From Chionoecetes opilio (lineage: Eukaryota > Arthropoda > Malacostraca > Decapoda > Majidae), in the NCBI GenBank assembly GCA_016584305.1, contig JACEEZ010011890.1, forward strand, positions 1 through 64,000: 64,000 nucleotides of DNA, read 5' to 3'. The translations under genes and the position numbers were made by a program. A model generated the notes under the pieces. That model saw only the letters and a list, made by a program, of their open reading frames with translations. It was not told the DNA's origin and did no database searches. Below, piece after piece: positions 53,508-63,488 of the stretch (the stretch's first letter is position 1; each line of letters opens with the position of its first letter).

Positions 53508-55160
53508 AAAAAAAAAAACTCTTTACTGATTAAAAATAGCTAAAAACATTGAAAACACTTTCATTTTTTGGGTTTTTAGCAATATGATAAATAAAAACTT
53601 GTATATATATACCCAAAAACGTACAGTTTTTCAAAAAAAACTAGAAAAATGCTTGCAAAAATTTCCGTTATATTAACCCAAAAAATAACCTCTTTCTTTC
53701 TATTTAAAAGCTTAATGAATGTTTAAATACTTTCAGTGTAAAAAATTTTTCAAAAAAAGGATTTTTTAAATTCAATTTGTAGGAAAACAGCTATTTTATT
53801 CCCCTGATTAAATAGCTAAAACATTGAAAAAATACAAATTTTTTTGGGGGTTTTTAGTAAAAATAATAAGTAAAACTAATTTTATTTTACAATAACGCTA
53901 CAGTTTACAAGAAAATATGAAAAAAAGCTGGGGAAATACCGTTATACCACAATTAATAACCTTTTACTCTTCTATTAATAAGGGTTTAAAGTAAAAGTAC
54001 GCTAATTATAGGTGCAAATTATTCTAAAAAGAGGATTTTTTTCTTCAATTTTTAGGAAAACCCCATAATATCACTGATAACTAGCCTAAAATTTATTGAA
54101 AAACACTAAATTTTATGGGGGTTTTTACAATATAAAAAGTAAAACTTAAAATTTTATATATACAATAACGCTACAGTTTGAAGAAAAATATGAAAAAAAG
54201 CTTTCAATATACCGTTTTATCCCCAAAAAAAACCCCTTACTCTTCTATTTAAAAGCTTAATGTAAGTAAGCTACTTATAGGTGCAAATTATTTAAAAAGA
54301 GGATTTTTTTTCTTCAATTTTTAGGAAAACAGCTATATACCCCTGATAACTAGCTAAAATTATTTAAAACACTACATTTTTCGGGTTTTTAGCAATATAA
54401 TAAGAAAACTATTGGGTTTTAACCCAAAAACGGTAAAAGTTTTGAAGGAAAAAATATGAAAAACGCTTGCAATTTTCCCCTTATAAACACCCAAAAAAAT
54501 AACCTCTTACTCTTTATTTATTAGCTTAAGTAAGGGAAGCTACTTTTAGGTGCAAATTATTCTAAAAAGAGGATTTATACTTAATTTTTTGGGAAAAAAG
54601 CTATATATCACTGTTTAAATAGCTAAAAACATTGAAAAAAACTACATTTAAGGGTTTTTAGCAAAATGATAAAATAAAACTACGGATATATAAATAACGC
54701 TACAGTTTTGAAGAAAATATGAAAAAAAAGCTTTCAATATACCGTTTATCACAATAAATACTATCACTCTTCTATTTATTAGCTTAAAGTAATGTAAACA
54801 CTTATAGGTTTCCAAAAAAAAAAAATTTTAAAAAAAGGGTTGTTTTCTTCAATTGGGAGGAAAAAAAGCTATATATCACCCATAACTAGCAAAAAAATTT
54901 AAAAGAAACATTTTAGGGAAAAAAAACCCTTTCATAGGTAAAATTTCCCTTTATTAAAGATATAACATACAATAAGAAGAAACTATGAAAAAAAAAATAA
55001 AATACAATTGTATCACAATTTTTAGAGTCTCAAACTCCATTATAAGCTTACAGAGTGTTTAAAAAAGCAATTTTTAACGAAAACAAAATATAATTCCCCA
55101 TTTTTGTTTTTACTATAAAAAAAAAGGGGGGAATTTAAAGTCAAATTTTTGAAAAAAATT
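53040..55160. other. Severely corrupted stretch
   Basis: Quality falls within A' of block 19 and recovers within B of block 20. Substitutions favour longer T and A runs. The order of variants repeats that of 51.6-53.0 kb. Confidence 0.8.
53508..54898 (+). repeat. Monomer A array, 5 noisy copies
   Basis: Five corrupted monomers follow the same order of variants as 51.6-52.9 kb, for example TTTAGTAA-type and ACCACAATTAATAACC. They look like a poor consensus of the same or a very similar stretch. No gene was found. Confidence 0.85.
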
Positions 55161-55339
55161 TTTTGCCCTTCAAAAATTCATTTAAAATACTTGAAAAAAC
55201 ATTGTTTTTAAGATTAAAATTGATATCTAAATTTCATGAAAAATACATATTTTTAGCTATTAATTTTGTAAAATATAGTTGTAGCAAATATAAAAAGCTA
55301 TTTAGCTACAGATATAAAGAAATATACTTCAATTTGTAG
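54899..55339 (+). repeat. A'+B block 20 (collapsed to one B unit)
   Basis: A noisy A' and the hairpin part of B1 run at about 55,160 straight into a clean B2-like unit and tail, so one B unit is missing. The change from noisy to clean falls at the same place, so the shortening may be an assembly effect. Confidence 0.8.
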
Positions 55340-55902
55340 AAAAAAACAACTCTTCACTGATAACTAGCTAAAATCATTGAAAACACTACATTTTATGGGT
55401 TTATAGCAATATGATAAGTAAAACTACTTGTATATATACAATAACGCTACAGTTTACAAGAAACTATGAAAAACGCTTGCAATATACCGTTATATCACAA
55501 TAAATAACCTCTTACTCTTGTATTTACTAGCTTAATGTAATGTAAGCTACTTATAGGAGCAAATTATTCTAAAAAGAGGATTTTATACTTCAATTTGTAG
55601 GAAAACAGCTATATATCACTGATAACTAGCTAAAATCATTGAAAACACTACATTTAATGGGTTTATAGCAATATGATAAGTAAAACTACTTGTATATATA
55701 CAATAACGCTATAGTTTAGAAGAAACTATGAAAAACGCTTGCAATATACCGTTATATCACAATAAATACCCTCTCACTCTTCTATTTATTAGCTTAATGT
55801 AATGAAAGCTACTTATAGGTCCAAATTATTCTAAAAAAAGGATTGTATACTTCAATTTGTAGGAAAACAGCTATATATCACCGATAACTAGCTAAAATCA
55901 TT
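55340..55902 (+). repeat. Monomer A array, 2 copies
   Basis: Copy of 50307-50869, sharing AGGAGCAAATT and AATGAAAGCTAC. Confidence 0.95.
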
Positions 55903-56598
55903 GAAAAGAACACATTTTGAGGGTATAAAGCATTATCATAAGGTAAATTCCTTCTATTAATGATATAACACTACAATTAAGAAGAAACTATGAAAAAAAC
56001 GTATAATATACAATTGTATCACAATATAGAGTCTCAAACTCCTATTATAAGCTTACAGAAGTTTAAAATAGCAATTTCTAACGAAAACAACTATAATTCC
56101 ACATTTTGAGTTTCACTATCAAAAAAAGGGCTGAATAATGTCAATTTTCGACATTTTTTAGCCCTTCAAAAATACATTGAAACACTTGAAAAAACGTTGT
56201 TTTTTAAAATGATACTAAANAATTTTACAAAAAAAAGGGCTGAATAATACAATTTTCGACATTTTTTAGCCCTTCAAAAATACATTGAAACACTTGAAAA
56301 AACGTTGTTTTTAAGATTAAAATTGATACCTAAATTTCATGAAAAATACATATTTTTAGCTCATAACATTGTTAAATATAGTTGTGTAAAAGTGCTGAAT
56401 AATGGCAAATTTCGACATTATTTAGCTATTCAAAAATACATTAAAATACTTGAAAAAACATTGTTTTTAAGATTAAAATTGATATCTAAATTTCATGAAA
56501 AACACATATTTTTAGCTATTAATTTTGTAAAATATAGTTGTAGCAAATATAAAAAGCTATTTAGCTACAGATATAAAGAAATATACTTCAATTTGTAG
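55903..56598 (+). repeat. A'+B block 21 (B1 partly duplicated around an N)
   Basis: The start of B1 appears twice, at 56130-56205 and again at 56238-56315, on either side of the N at 56220. Left of the N the block matches block 18 and right of it block 14, including AATGGCAAATTTCGAC. A 97-codon open frame (56305-56598) gives the same translation as block 14. Confidence 0.93.
56220..56220. other. Single N between overlapping repeat ends
   Basis: About 75 bp of B1 is repeated on both sides of this N, as expected when two overlapping assembled ends are joined without merging the overlap. Confidence 0.85.
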
Positions 56599-57161
56599 AA
56601 AAAAACAACTCTTCACTGATAACTAGCTAAAATCATTGAAAAAACTACATTTTATGGGTTTATAGCAATATGATAAGTAAAACTACTTGTATATATACAA
56701 TAACGCTACAGTTTACAAGAAACTATGAAAAACGCTTGCAATATACCGTTATATCACAATAAATAACCTCTTACTCTTCTATTTAATAGCTTAATGTAAT
56801 GTAAGCTACTTATACGTGCAAATTATTCTAAAAAGAGGATTTTATACTTCAATTTGTAGGAAAACAGCTATATATCACTGATAACTAGCTAAAATCATTG
56901 AAAACACTACATTTTATGGGTTTATAGCAATATGATAAGTAAAACTACTTGTATATATACAATAACGCTATAGTATACAAGAAACTATGAAAAACGCTTG
57001 CAATATACCGTTATATCACAATAAATAACCTATTATTCTTCTATTTATTAGCTTAATGTCATGTAAGCTACTTATAGGTGCAAAATATTCTAAAAAGAGG
57101 ATTGTATACATCAATTTGTAGGAAAACTGCTATATATCACCGAATACTAGCTAAAATAATT
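56599..57161 (+). repeat. Monomer A array, 2 copies
   Basis: Copy of 44089-44646 with the CGCTATAGTATACAAG marker near 56965. Confidence 0.95.
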
Positions 57162-57905
57162 GCAAAGAACACATTTTGAGGGTATAAAGCATTATTATAA
57201 GGTAAATTCCTTCTATTAATTATATAACACTACAATTAACAAGAAACTATTAAAAACACGTGTAATGTACAATTGTATCACAATATAGAGTCTCAAATTC
57301 CTATTATAAGCTTACAGTAGTTTAAAATAGCAATTTCTAACGAAAACAACTATAATACCACATTTTGAATTTCTCTATCAAAAAAAGGGCTGAATAATGT
57401 CAATTTTCGACATTTTTTTGCCCTTCAAAAATACATTAAAACACTTGAAAAAATGTTGTTTCTTAGATTAAAATTGATACATAATTTTCATTAAAAATAC
57501 ATATTTTAAGCTCATAATATTGTAAAATATAGTTGTGTGAAAGTGCTGAATAATGTCAAATTTCGATATTTTTTAGGTTTTCAAAAATACATTAAAATAC
57601 TTGGAAAAACGTTGTTTTTAAGATTAAAATTGATACCTAAATTTCATGAAAAATACATATTTTTAGCTCATAACATTGTAAAATATAGGTGTGTAAAAGT
57701 GCTGAATAATGTAATATTTCAAAAAATTTTAGCCTTTCAAAAATTTATTAAAATACTTGTAAAAACGTTGTTTCTAAGATTAAAATTGATATCTAAATTT
57801 CATGAAAAATACATATTTGTAGCTATTAATTTTTTAAAATATAGTTGTAGCAAATATAAAAAGCTATTTAGCTACAGATATAAAGAAATATACTTCAATT
57901 TGTAG
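57162..57905 (+). repeat. A'+B block 22 (three B units)
   Basis: Near-identical to block 15, with the GCAAAGAACACA start and hairpin-less B3. The 122-codon open frame (57537-57905) differs from that of block 15 by a single residue (Leu for Phe near the end). Confidence 0.95.
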
Positions 57906-58464
57906 AAGAAAAAAAACTTTTCACTGATAACTAGCTGAAATAATTGAAAACACTACATTTTATGGGTTTATAGCAATATGATAAGTAAAACTACTTGTTA
58001 TATAATAACGCTACAATTTACAAGAAACTATGCAAATGCTTGCAATAACCGGTATATCACAATAAAAAACCTCTTACTCTTCTATTTAATAGCTTAATGT
58101 AATGTAAGCTACTTATAGGTGCAAACTATTATAAAAAGAGGATTTTATACTTCAATTTGTAGGAAAACAGCTATATATCACTGATAACTAGCTAAAATAA
58201 TTGAAAACACTACATTTTATGGGTTTATAGCAATATAATAAGTAAAACTACTTGTATATATACAATAACGCTACAGTTTAGAAGAAACTATGAAAAACGC
58301 TTGCAATATACCGTTATATCACAATAAATACCCTCTCACTCTTCTATTTATTAGCTTAATGTAATGTAAGCTACTTATAGGTCCAAATTATTCTAAAAAA
58401 AGGATTGTATACTTCAATTTGTAGGAAAACAGCTATATATCACCGATAACTAGCTAAAATCATT
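57906..58464 (+). repeat. Monomer A array, 2 copies
   Basis: The first monomer has GCAAATGCTTGC, as after blocks 4, 7 and 11. Both are mostly clean. Confidence 0.95.
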
Positions 58465-58941
58465 GAAAAGAACACATTTTGAGGGTATAAAGCATTATCA
58501 TAAGGTAAATTCCTTCTATTAATTATATAACACTACAATTAAGATGAAACTATGAAAAAAACGTATAATATGCAATTGTATCACAATATAGAGTCGCAAA
58601 CGCCTATTATAAGCTTACAGTAGTTTAAAATAGCAATTTCTAACGAAAACAACTATAATTCCACATTTTGAGTTTCACTATCAAAAAAAGGGCTGAATAA
58701 TGTAAATTTACGACATTTTTCGGCCCTTCAAAAATACATTGAAACACTTGAAAAAACGTTGTTTTTAAGGTTAAAAATTGATACCTAAATTTCATGAAAA
58801 ATACATATTTTTAGCTCATAACATTGTTAAATATAGTTGTGTAAAAGTGCTGAATAATGTCAAATTTCGACATTATTTAGCCTTTCAAAAATACATTAAA
58901 ATACTTGAAAAAACATTGTTTTTAAGATTAAAATTGATATC
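58465..58941 (+). repeat. A'+B block 23 (B2 truncated at a deletion)
   Basis: B1 has a TACGACATTTTTCGGCCC variant. B2 ends at GATATC (58941) and continues as AAGGTTTATAGC of an A monomer, within a base or two of the junction in block 18. A 60-codon open frame (58778-58960) crosses it. Confidence 0.95.
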
Positions 58942-59970
58942 AAGGTTTATAGCAATATGATAAGTAAAACTACTTGTATATATACAATAACGCTACAGTT
59001 TAGAAGAAACTATGAAAAACGCTTGCAATATACCGTTATATCACAATAAATAACCTCTTACTCCTCTATTTAATAGCTTAATGTAATGTAAGCTACTTAT
59101 AGGTGCAAATTATTCTAAAAAGAGGATTTTTTACTTCATTTTGTAGGAAAACAGCTATATATCACTGATAACTAGCTAAAATCATTGGAAAACACTACAT
59201 TTTATGGGTTTATAGCAATATAATAAGTAAAACTACTTGTATATATACAATAACGCTACAGTTTACAAGAAACTATGAAAAACGCTTGCAATATACCGTT
59301 ATGTCACAATAAATAACCTCTTACTCTTCTAATTAATATCTTAATGTAATGTAAGCTAATTATAGGTGCAAATTATTCTAAAAAGAGCATTTTATACTTC
59401 AATTTGTAGGAAAACAGCTTTATATCACCGATAAATAGCTAATATCATTGAAAACTCTAAATTTTAAGGGTTTATAGCAATATGATAAGTAAAACTACTT
59501 GTATATATACAATAACGCTACAGTTTACAAGAAACTATGAAAAACGCTTGCAATATACCGTTATATCACAATAAATAACCTCTTACTCTTCTATTTAATA
59601 GCTTAATGTAATGTAAGTTACTTATAGTTGCAAATTATTCTAAAAAGAGGATTTTATACTTCAATTTGTAGGAAAACACCTATATATCACCGATAAATAG
59701 CTATATCATTAAAACGCTACTTTTATGGGTTTTATAGCAAGATAGTAAAAACTACTTGTATTACACAAAACGCTACAGTTTACAATAAACTATGAAAACG
59801 CTTGCAATATACCGTTTATATCATAAACACAAATAAATACCTTTCTCTTTCCTATTTTAGCTTATTGTAATGTAGGCTACTTATATGTGGCAAATTAATT
59901 CTAAAAAAGTATTGTATACATCAATTTGTAGGAAACTGCTTATATATCCCCGAATCTAGCTAAAATCATT
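58942..59970 (+). repeat. Monomer A array, 4 copies (first partial)
   Basis: Monomers include the AAATTTTAAGGG marker at 59459-59470. The sequence becomes noisy from about 59.70 kb. Confidence 0.93.
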
Positions 59971-60760
59971 GAAAAAACACTTTTTGAGGGTATAAAGCAT
60001 ATTATAAGGTAAATTCCTTCTATTATTAGTCATAAACCTACAATTAACAATAAACTATTAAAAACACGTGTAATGTGAACAATTGTAAATCACAATATAG
60101 AGTCTCAAACTCCTATATAAAGCTTACAGTAGTTAAATCGCATTTTCTAACGAAAACAACTTCCTATACCATAATTTCTCTTCAAAAAAAAAAGGGCTAA
60201 ATAATGTCAATTTTCGACTATTTTTAGACCTTCAAAATACATTAAAACACTTGAACATAACGTTGTTCTAAAGATTATTGATGCTAATTTTCATTAAAAA
60301 TACATATTTTAAGCTCCATAATTTGTTAAAATATAGTTTGTAAAAGTGCTGAATAATGTTAAAATTTCGCATTTTTTTAGGCATTCAAAAATACATTAAA
60401 ATACTTGGAAACGTTTTTTTAAGATTAAAATTGATACCTAAATTTTCCTGAACAAAAATACATAATTTTTAGCTCATAACATTTGTAAATATAGTTTGTA
60501 GCAATATAAAAGCTATTCAGCTACAGATATAAAGAACTATACTTCAATTTGTAGAAAAAAACCAACTTTTCACTAATAACTACTTGAAATCATTGAAAAC
60601 ACTACATTTTAATGGGTTTTATAGCATATGACTAATAAAACTATTTGTATATATACAATAACCTAACAGTTTACAGAAACTATGAAAAAACGCTTGCAAT
60701 ATACTGCTATATCACAATAAATAACCTCTTACTCTTCTTTTTAATAGCTTAATGTAATGT
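59700..60760. other. Indel-rich stretch covering block 24
   Basis: Frequent single-base indels relative to the matching clean block 10 at 34.8 kb. Confidence 0.7.
59971..60554 (+). repeat. A'+B block 24 (two B units, noisy)
   Basis: Same type as block 10 (GGGCTAAATAATG in B1, second unit joined straight to the tail), but with many single-base indels that close the frame. Confidence 0.88.
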
Positions 60761-61381
60761 AAGCTACTTATAGCTGCAAATTATTCTAAAAAGAGGATTT
60801 TATACTTCAATCTGTAGGAAAACAGCTATTTATCACTGATAACTAGCTATAATAATTGAAAACACTACATTTTATGGGTTTATAGCAATATAATAAATAA
60901 AACTACTTGTATATATACAATAACGCTACAGTTTACAAGAAACTATGAAAAACGCTTGCAATATACCGTTATATCACAATAAATAACCTCTTACTCTTCT
61001 ATTTAATAGCTTAATGTAATGTAAGCTACTTATACGTGCAAATTATTCTAAAAAGAGGATTTTATACTTCAATTTGTAGGAAAACAGCTATATATCACTG
61101 ATAACTAGCTAAAATCATTGAAAACACTACATTTAATGGGTTTATAGCAATATGATAAGTAAAACTACTTGTATATATACAATAACGCTACAGTTTAGAA
61201 GAAACTATGAAAAACGCTTGCAATATACCGTTATATCACAATAAATACCCTCTCACTCTTCTATTTATTAGCTTAATGTAATGTAAGCTACTTATAGGTC
61301 CAAATTATTCTAAAAAAAGGATTGTATACTTCAATTTGTAGGAAAACAGCTATATATCACCGATAACTAGCTAAAATCATT
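60555..61381 (+). repeat. Monomer A array, 3 copies
   Basis: Three monomers. The first starts noisy and is clean from about 60.76 kb onward. Confidence 0.95.
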
Positions 61382-61486
61382 GAAAAGAACACATTTTGAG
61401 GGTATAAAGCATTATCATAAGGTAAATTCCTTCTATTAATGATATAACACTACAATTAAGAAGAAACTATGAAAAAAACGTATAAT

Positions 61487-61498
61487 ATACAATTGTAT
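61487..61498 (+). other. Perfect 12-bp palindrome ATACAATTGTAT in A' (representative)
   Basis: Found in the A' part of nearly every block (for example near 7577 and 9241). It aligns with the ATATACCGTTATAT region of monomer A, where symmetry is weaker. Confidence 0.85.
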
Positions 61499-61606
61499 CA
61501 CAATATAGAGTCTCAAACTCCTATTATAAGCTTACAGTAGTTTAAAATAGCAATTTCTAACGAAAACAACTATAATTCCACATTTTGAGTTTCACTATCA
61601 AAAAAA

Positions 61607-61643
61607 GGGCTGAATAATGTCAATTTTCGACATTTTTTAGCCC
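61607..61643 (+). other. B1 hairpin, 15-bp arms (representative)
   Basis: GGGCTGAATAATGTC (61607-61621) faces GACATTTTTTAGCCC (61629-61643) across the 7-base loop AATTTTC. Thirteen Watson-Crick pairs form, plus one G-T pair and one T-T mismatch. The same structure is seen in most first B units (for example 7688, 10511, 36718 and 38022). It lacks the downstream T run of a bacterial terminator. A protein-binding or cruciform role is possible but not shown. Confidence 0.9.
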
Positions 61644-61764
61644 TTCAAAAATACATTGAAACACTTGAAAAAACGTTGTTTTTAAGATTAAAATTGATAC
61701 CTAAATTTCATGAAAAATACATATTTTTAGCTCATAACATTGTTAAATATAGTTGTGTAAAAGT

Positions 61765-61797
61765 GCTGAATAATGTCAAATTTCGACATTATTTAGC
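61765..61797 (+). other. B2 hairpin, 13-bp arms (representative)
   Basis: GCTGAATAATGTC (61765-61777) faces GACATTATTTAGC (61785-61797) across the loop AAATTTC. Only one position departs from perfect complementarity (a G-T pair). The third unit of blocks 1, 4, 11, 15 and 22 has lost the right arm, so the hairpin is a property of particular B subtypes. Confidence 0.9.
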
Positions 61798-61910
61798 CTT
61801 TCAAAAATACATTAAAATACTTGAAAAAACATTGTTTTTAAGATTAAAATTGATATCTAAATTTCATGAAAAATACATATTTTTAGCTATTAATTTTGTA
61901 AAATATAGTT

Positions 61911-61939
61911 GTAGCAAATATAAAAAGCTATTTAGCTAC
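61911..61939 (+). other. Tail dyad closing each A'+B block (representative)
   Basis: GTAGCAAATA (61911-61920) pairs with TATTT and GCTAC (61929-61933 and 61935-61939), with a single bulged A and an 8-base loop. It lies between the last B unit and the return to monomer A in nearly all clean blocks. Confidence 0.8.
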
Positions 61940-62236
61940 AGATATAAAGAAATATACTTCAATTTGTAGAAAAAAACAACTCTTCACTGATAACTAGCTA
62001 AAATCATTGAAAACACTACATTTTATGGGTTTATAGCAATATGATAAGTAAAACTACTTGTATATATACAATAACGCTACAGTTTAAAAGAAACTATGAA
62101 AAACGCTTGCAATATACCGTTATATCACAATAAATAACCTCTTACTTTTCTATTTAATAGCTTAATGTAATGTAGGCTACTTATAGGTGCAAATTATTCT
62201 AAAAAGAGGATTTTATACTTCAATTTGTAGGAAAAC

Positions 62237-62261
62237 AGCTATATATCACTGATAACTAGCT
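62237..62261 (+). other. 25-bp interrupted palindrome in monomer A (representative)
   Basis: Arms AGCTA and TAGCT enclose TATCA, one central C, and TGATA, with 2-base mismatched gaps on each side. The main variant class (ATCACCGATAAATAGC) still forms AGCTAT/ATAGCT and TATC/GATA arms, so the symmetry is kept in both subfamilies. Confidence 0.85.
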
Positions 62262-62319
62262 AAAATCATTGAAAACACTACATTTTACGGGTTTATAGCA
62301 ATATAATAAGTAAAACTAC

Positions 62320-62333
62320 TTGTATATATACAA
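62320..62333 (+). other. Perfect 14-bp palindrome TTGTATATATACAA in monomer A (representative)
   Basis: Present in most A monomers, at the same place in each. It is AT-only except for the outer G and C, and would melt or extrude easily. A' lacks it at this place but has its own 12-bp palindrome further on. Confidence 0.9.
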
Positions 62334-62419
62334 TAACGCTACAGTTTACAAGAAACTATGAAAAACGCTTGCAATATACCGTTATATCACAATAAATAAC
62401 CTATTACTCTTCTATTTAT

Positions 62420-62441
62420 TAGCTTAATGTAATGTAAGCTA
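62420..62441 (+). other. TAGCTTA/TAAGCTA dyad in monomer A (representative)
   Basis: Perfect 7-bp arms TAGCTTA and TAAGCTA flank the 8-base spacer ATGTAATG. Some A monomers have a GATTAATGG form that breaks the left arm. Confidence 0.85.
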
Positions 62442-62532
62442 CTTATAGGTGCAAATTATTCTAAAAAAAGGATTGTATACATCAATTTGTAGGAAAACTG
62501 CTATATATCACCGAATACTAGCTAAAATCATT

Positions 62533-62949
62533 GAAAAGAACACTTTTTGAGGGTATAAAGCATTATTATAAGGTAAATTCCTTCTATTAATTATATAACA
62601 CTACAATTAACAAGAAACTATTAAAAACACGTGTAATGTACAATTGTATCACAATATAGAGTCTCAAACTCCTATTATAAGCTTACAGTAGTTTAAAATA
62701 GCAATTTCTAACGAAAACAACTACCATATTTTGAATTTCTCTATCAAAAAAAGGGCTGAATAATGTCAATTTTCGACATTTTTTAGACCTTCAAAAATAC
62801 ATTAAAACACTTGAAATAACGTTGTTTCTAAGATTAAAATTGATGCATAATTTGCATTAAAAATACATATTTTAAGCTCATAATATTGTAAAATATAGTT
62901 GTGTAAAAGTGCTGAATAATGTCAAATTTCGACATTTTTTAGACCTTAA
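62533..62949 (+). repeat. A'+B block 26 (cut by an N)
   Basis: Block-10-type A' and B1 (62751), then the first 35-40 bp of B2. The sequence stops at the N at 62950 and resumes inside an A monomer, so most of B2 and the tail are missing. Confidence 0.93.
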
Positions 62950-62950
62950 N
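62950..62950. other. Single N, repeat phase break
   Basis: Left of the N is B2 (TTTTTTAGACCTTAA). Right of it is the middle of an A monomer (a form of AGCTAAAATCATTGAAAACACTAC). The jump in repeat phase marks a join, not a normal unit boundary. Confidence 0.85.
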
Positions 62951-63488
62951 TAAAACTCTAAAATCTTGAAAAACACTACTTTTTTGGGTTTTATAGCAAT
63001 ATGATTAGTAAAACTATTTATATATAAAATAAACGTACTTTTAAAAGAAACTAGAAAACCTTTGAAATATCCCTTTAAAAATCCAAAAAATAACCTCTTA
63101 CTCTTCTATTTAATAGCTTAATGTAATATAAGCTACTTATAGTTGCAAATTATTCTAAAAAGAGGATTTTATTCTTCAATTTGTAGGAAAACACCTATAT
63201 ATCACCGATAAATAGCTAATATCATTAAAAACGCTACATTTTATGGATTTATAGCAATATGATAAGTAAAATTACTTGTATATATACAATAACGCTACAG
63301 TTTACAAGAAACTATGAAAAACGCTTGCAATATACCGTTATATCACAATAAATAACCTATTACTCTTCTATTTATTAGCTTAATGTAATGTAAGCTACTT
63401 ATAGGTGCAAATTATTCTAAAAAAAGGATTGTATACATAAAATTGTAGGAAAACTGCTATATATCACCGAATACTAGCTAAAATCATT
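62951..63488 (+). repeat. Monomer A array, 2 copies
   Basis: The first monomer is noisy for about 140 bp after the N, then clean. The second has GTATACATAAAATTGTAGG. Confidence 0.93.

Larger units (their letters stand above)
61382..61969 (+). repeat. A'+B block 25 (two B units, reference copy)
   Basis: The cleanest full example. A' occupies about 61382-61606, B1 starts at 61607, B2 at 61763, and the tail ends at 61969. Both hairpins, the tail dyad and the phased A/T tracts are intact. The open frame is 97 codons (61676-61969), with a TTG rather than an ATG at its start. Confidence 0.97.
61676..61969 (+). other. Stop-free frame across B units (not called a gene)
   Basis: One frame of the 156-bp B unit has no stop codon and 156 is divisible by three, so the frame stays open through successive units and the tail. 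The translation is a 52-residue repeat rich in Lys, Ile, Leu and Phe, with KYIKILEKTLFLRLKLI as a recognisable core. It starts at TTG or GTG in almost all blocks, stops exactly where A resumes, and is broken by indels in several copies. No known domain, signal peptide or ribosome-binding context is recognised. It is most likely a by-product of the repeat. Confidence 0.6.
61970..62532 (+). repeat. Monomer A array, 2 copies (reference copies)
   Basis: Two clean monomers used here for dyad coordinates. The second has ACGGG instead of ATGGG in the middle. Confidence 0.96.

Noticed and set aside
61607..61643. Bacterial-type intrinsic terminator
   Set aside because: The hairpin is AT-rich, is not followed by a T run, and recurs in a satellite without genes upstream.
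61760..61800. CENP-B box near TTTCGACATT in B
   Set aside because: The mammalian CENP-B box needs TTCG, an A at the right spacing and a CGGG half. The CGGG part is absent.
62320..62333. TATATATA motif as a promoter TATA box
   Set aside because: It recurs in nearly every A monomer with no gene downstream, so it is treated as a palindrome of the satellite.
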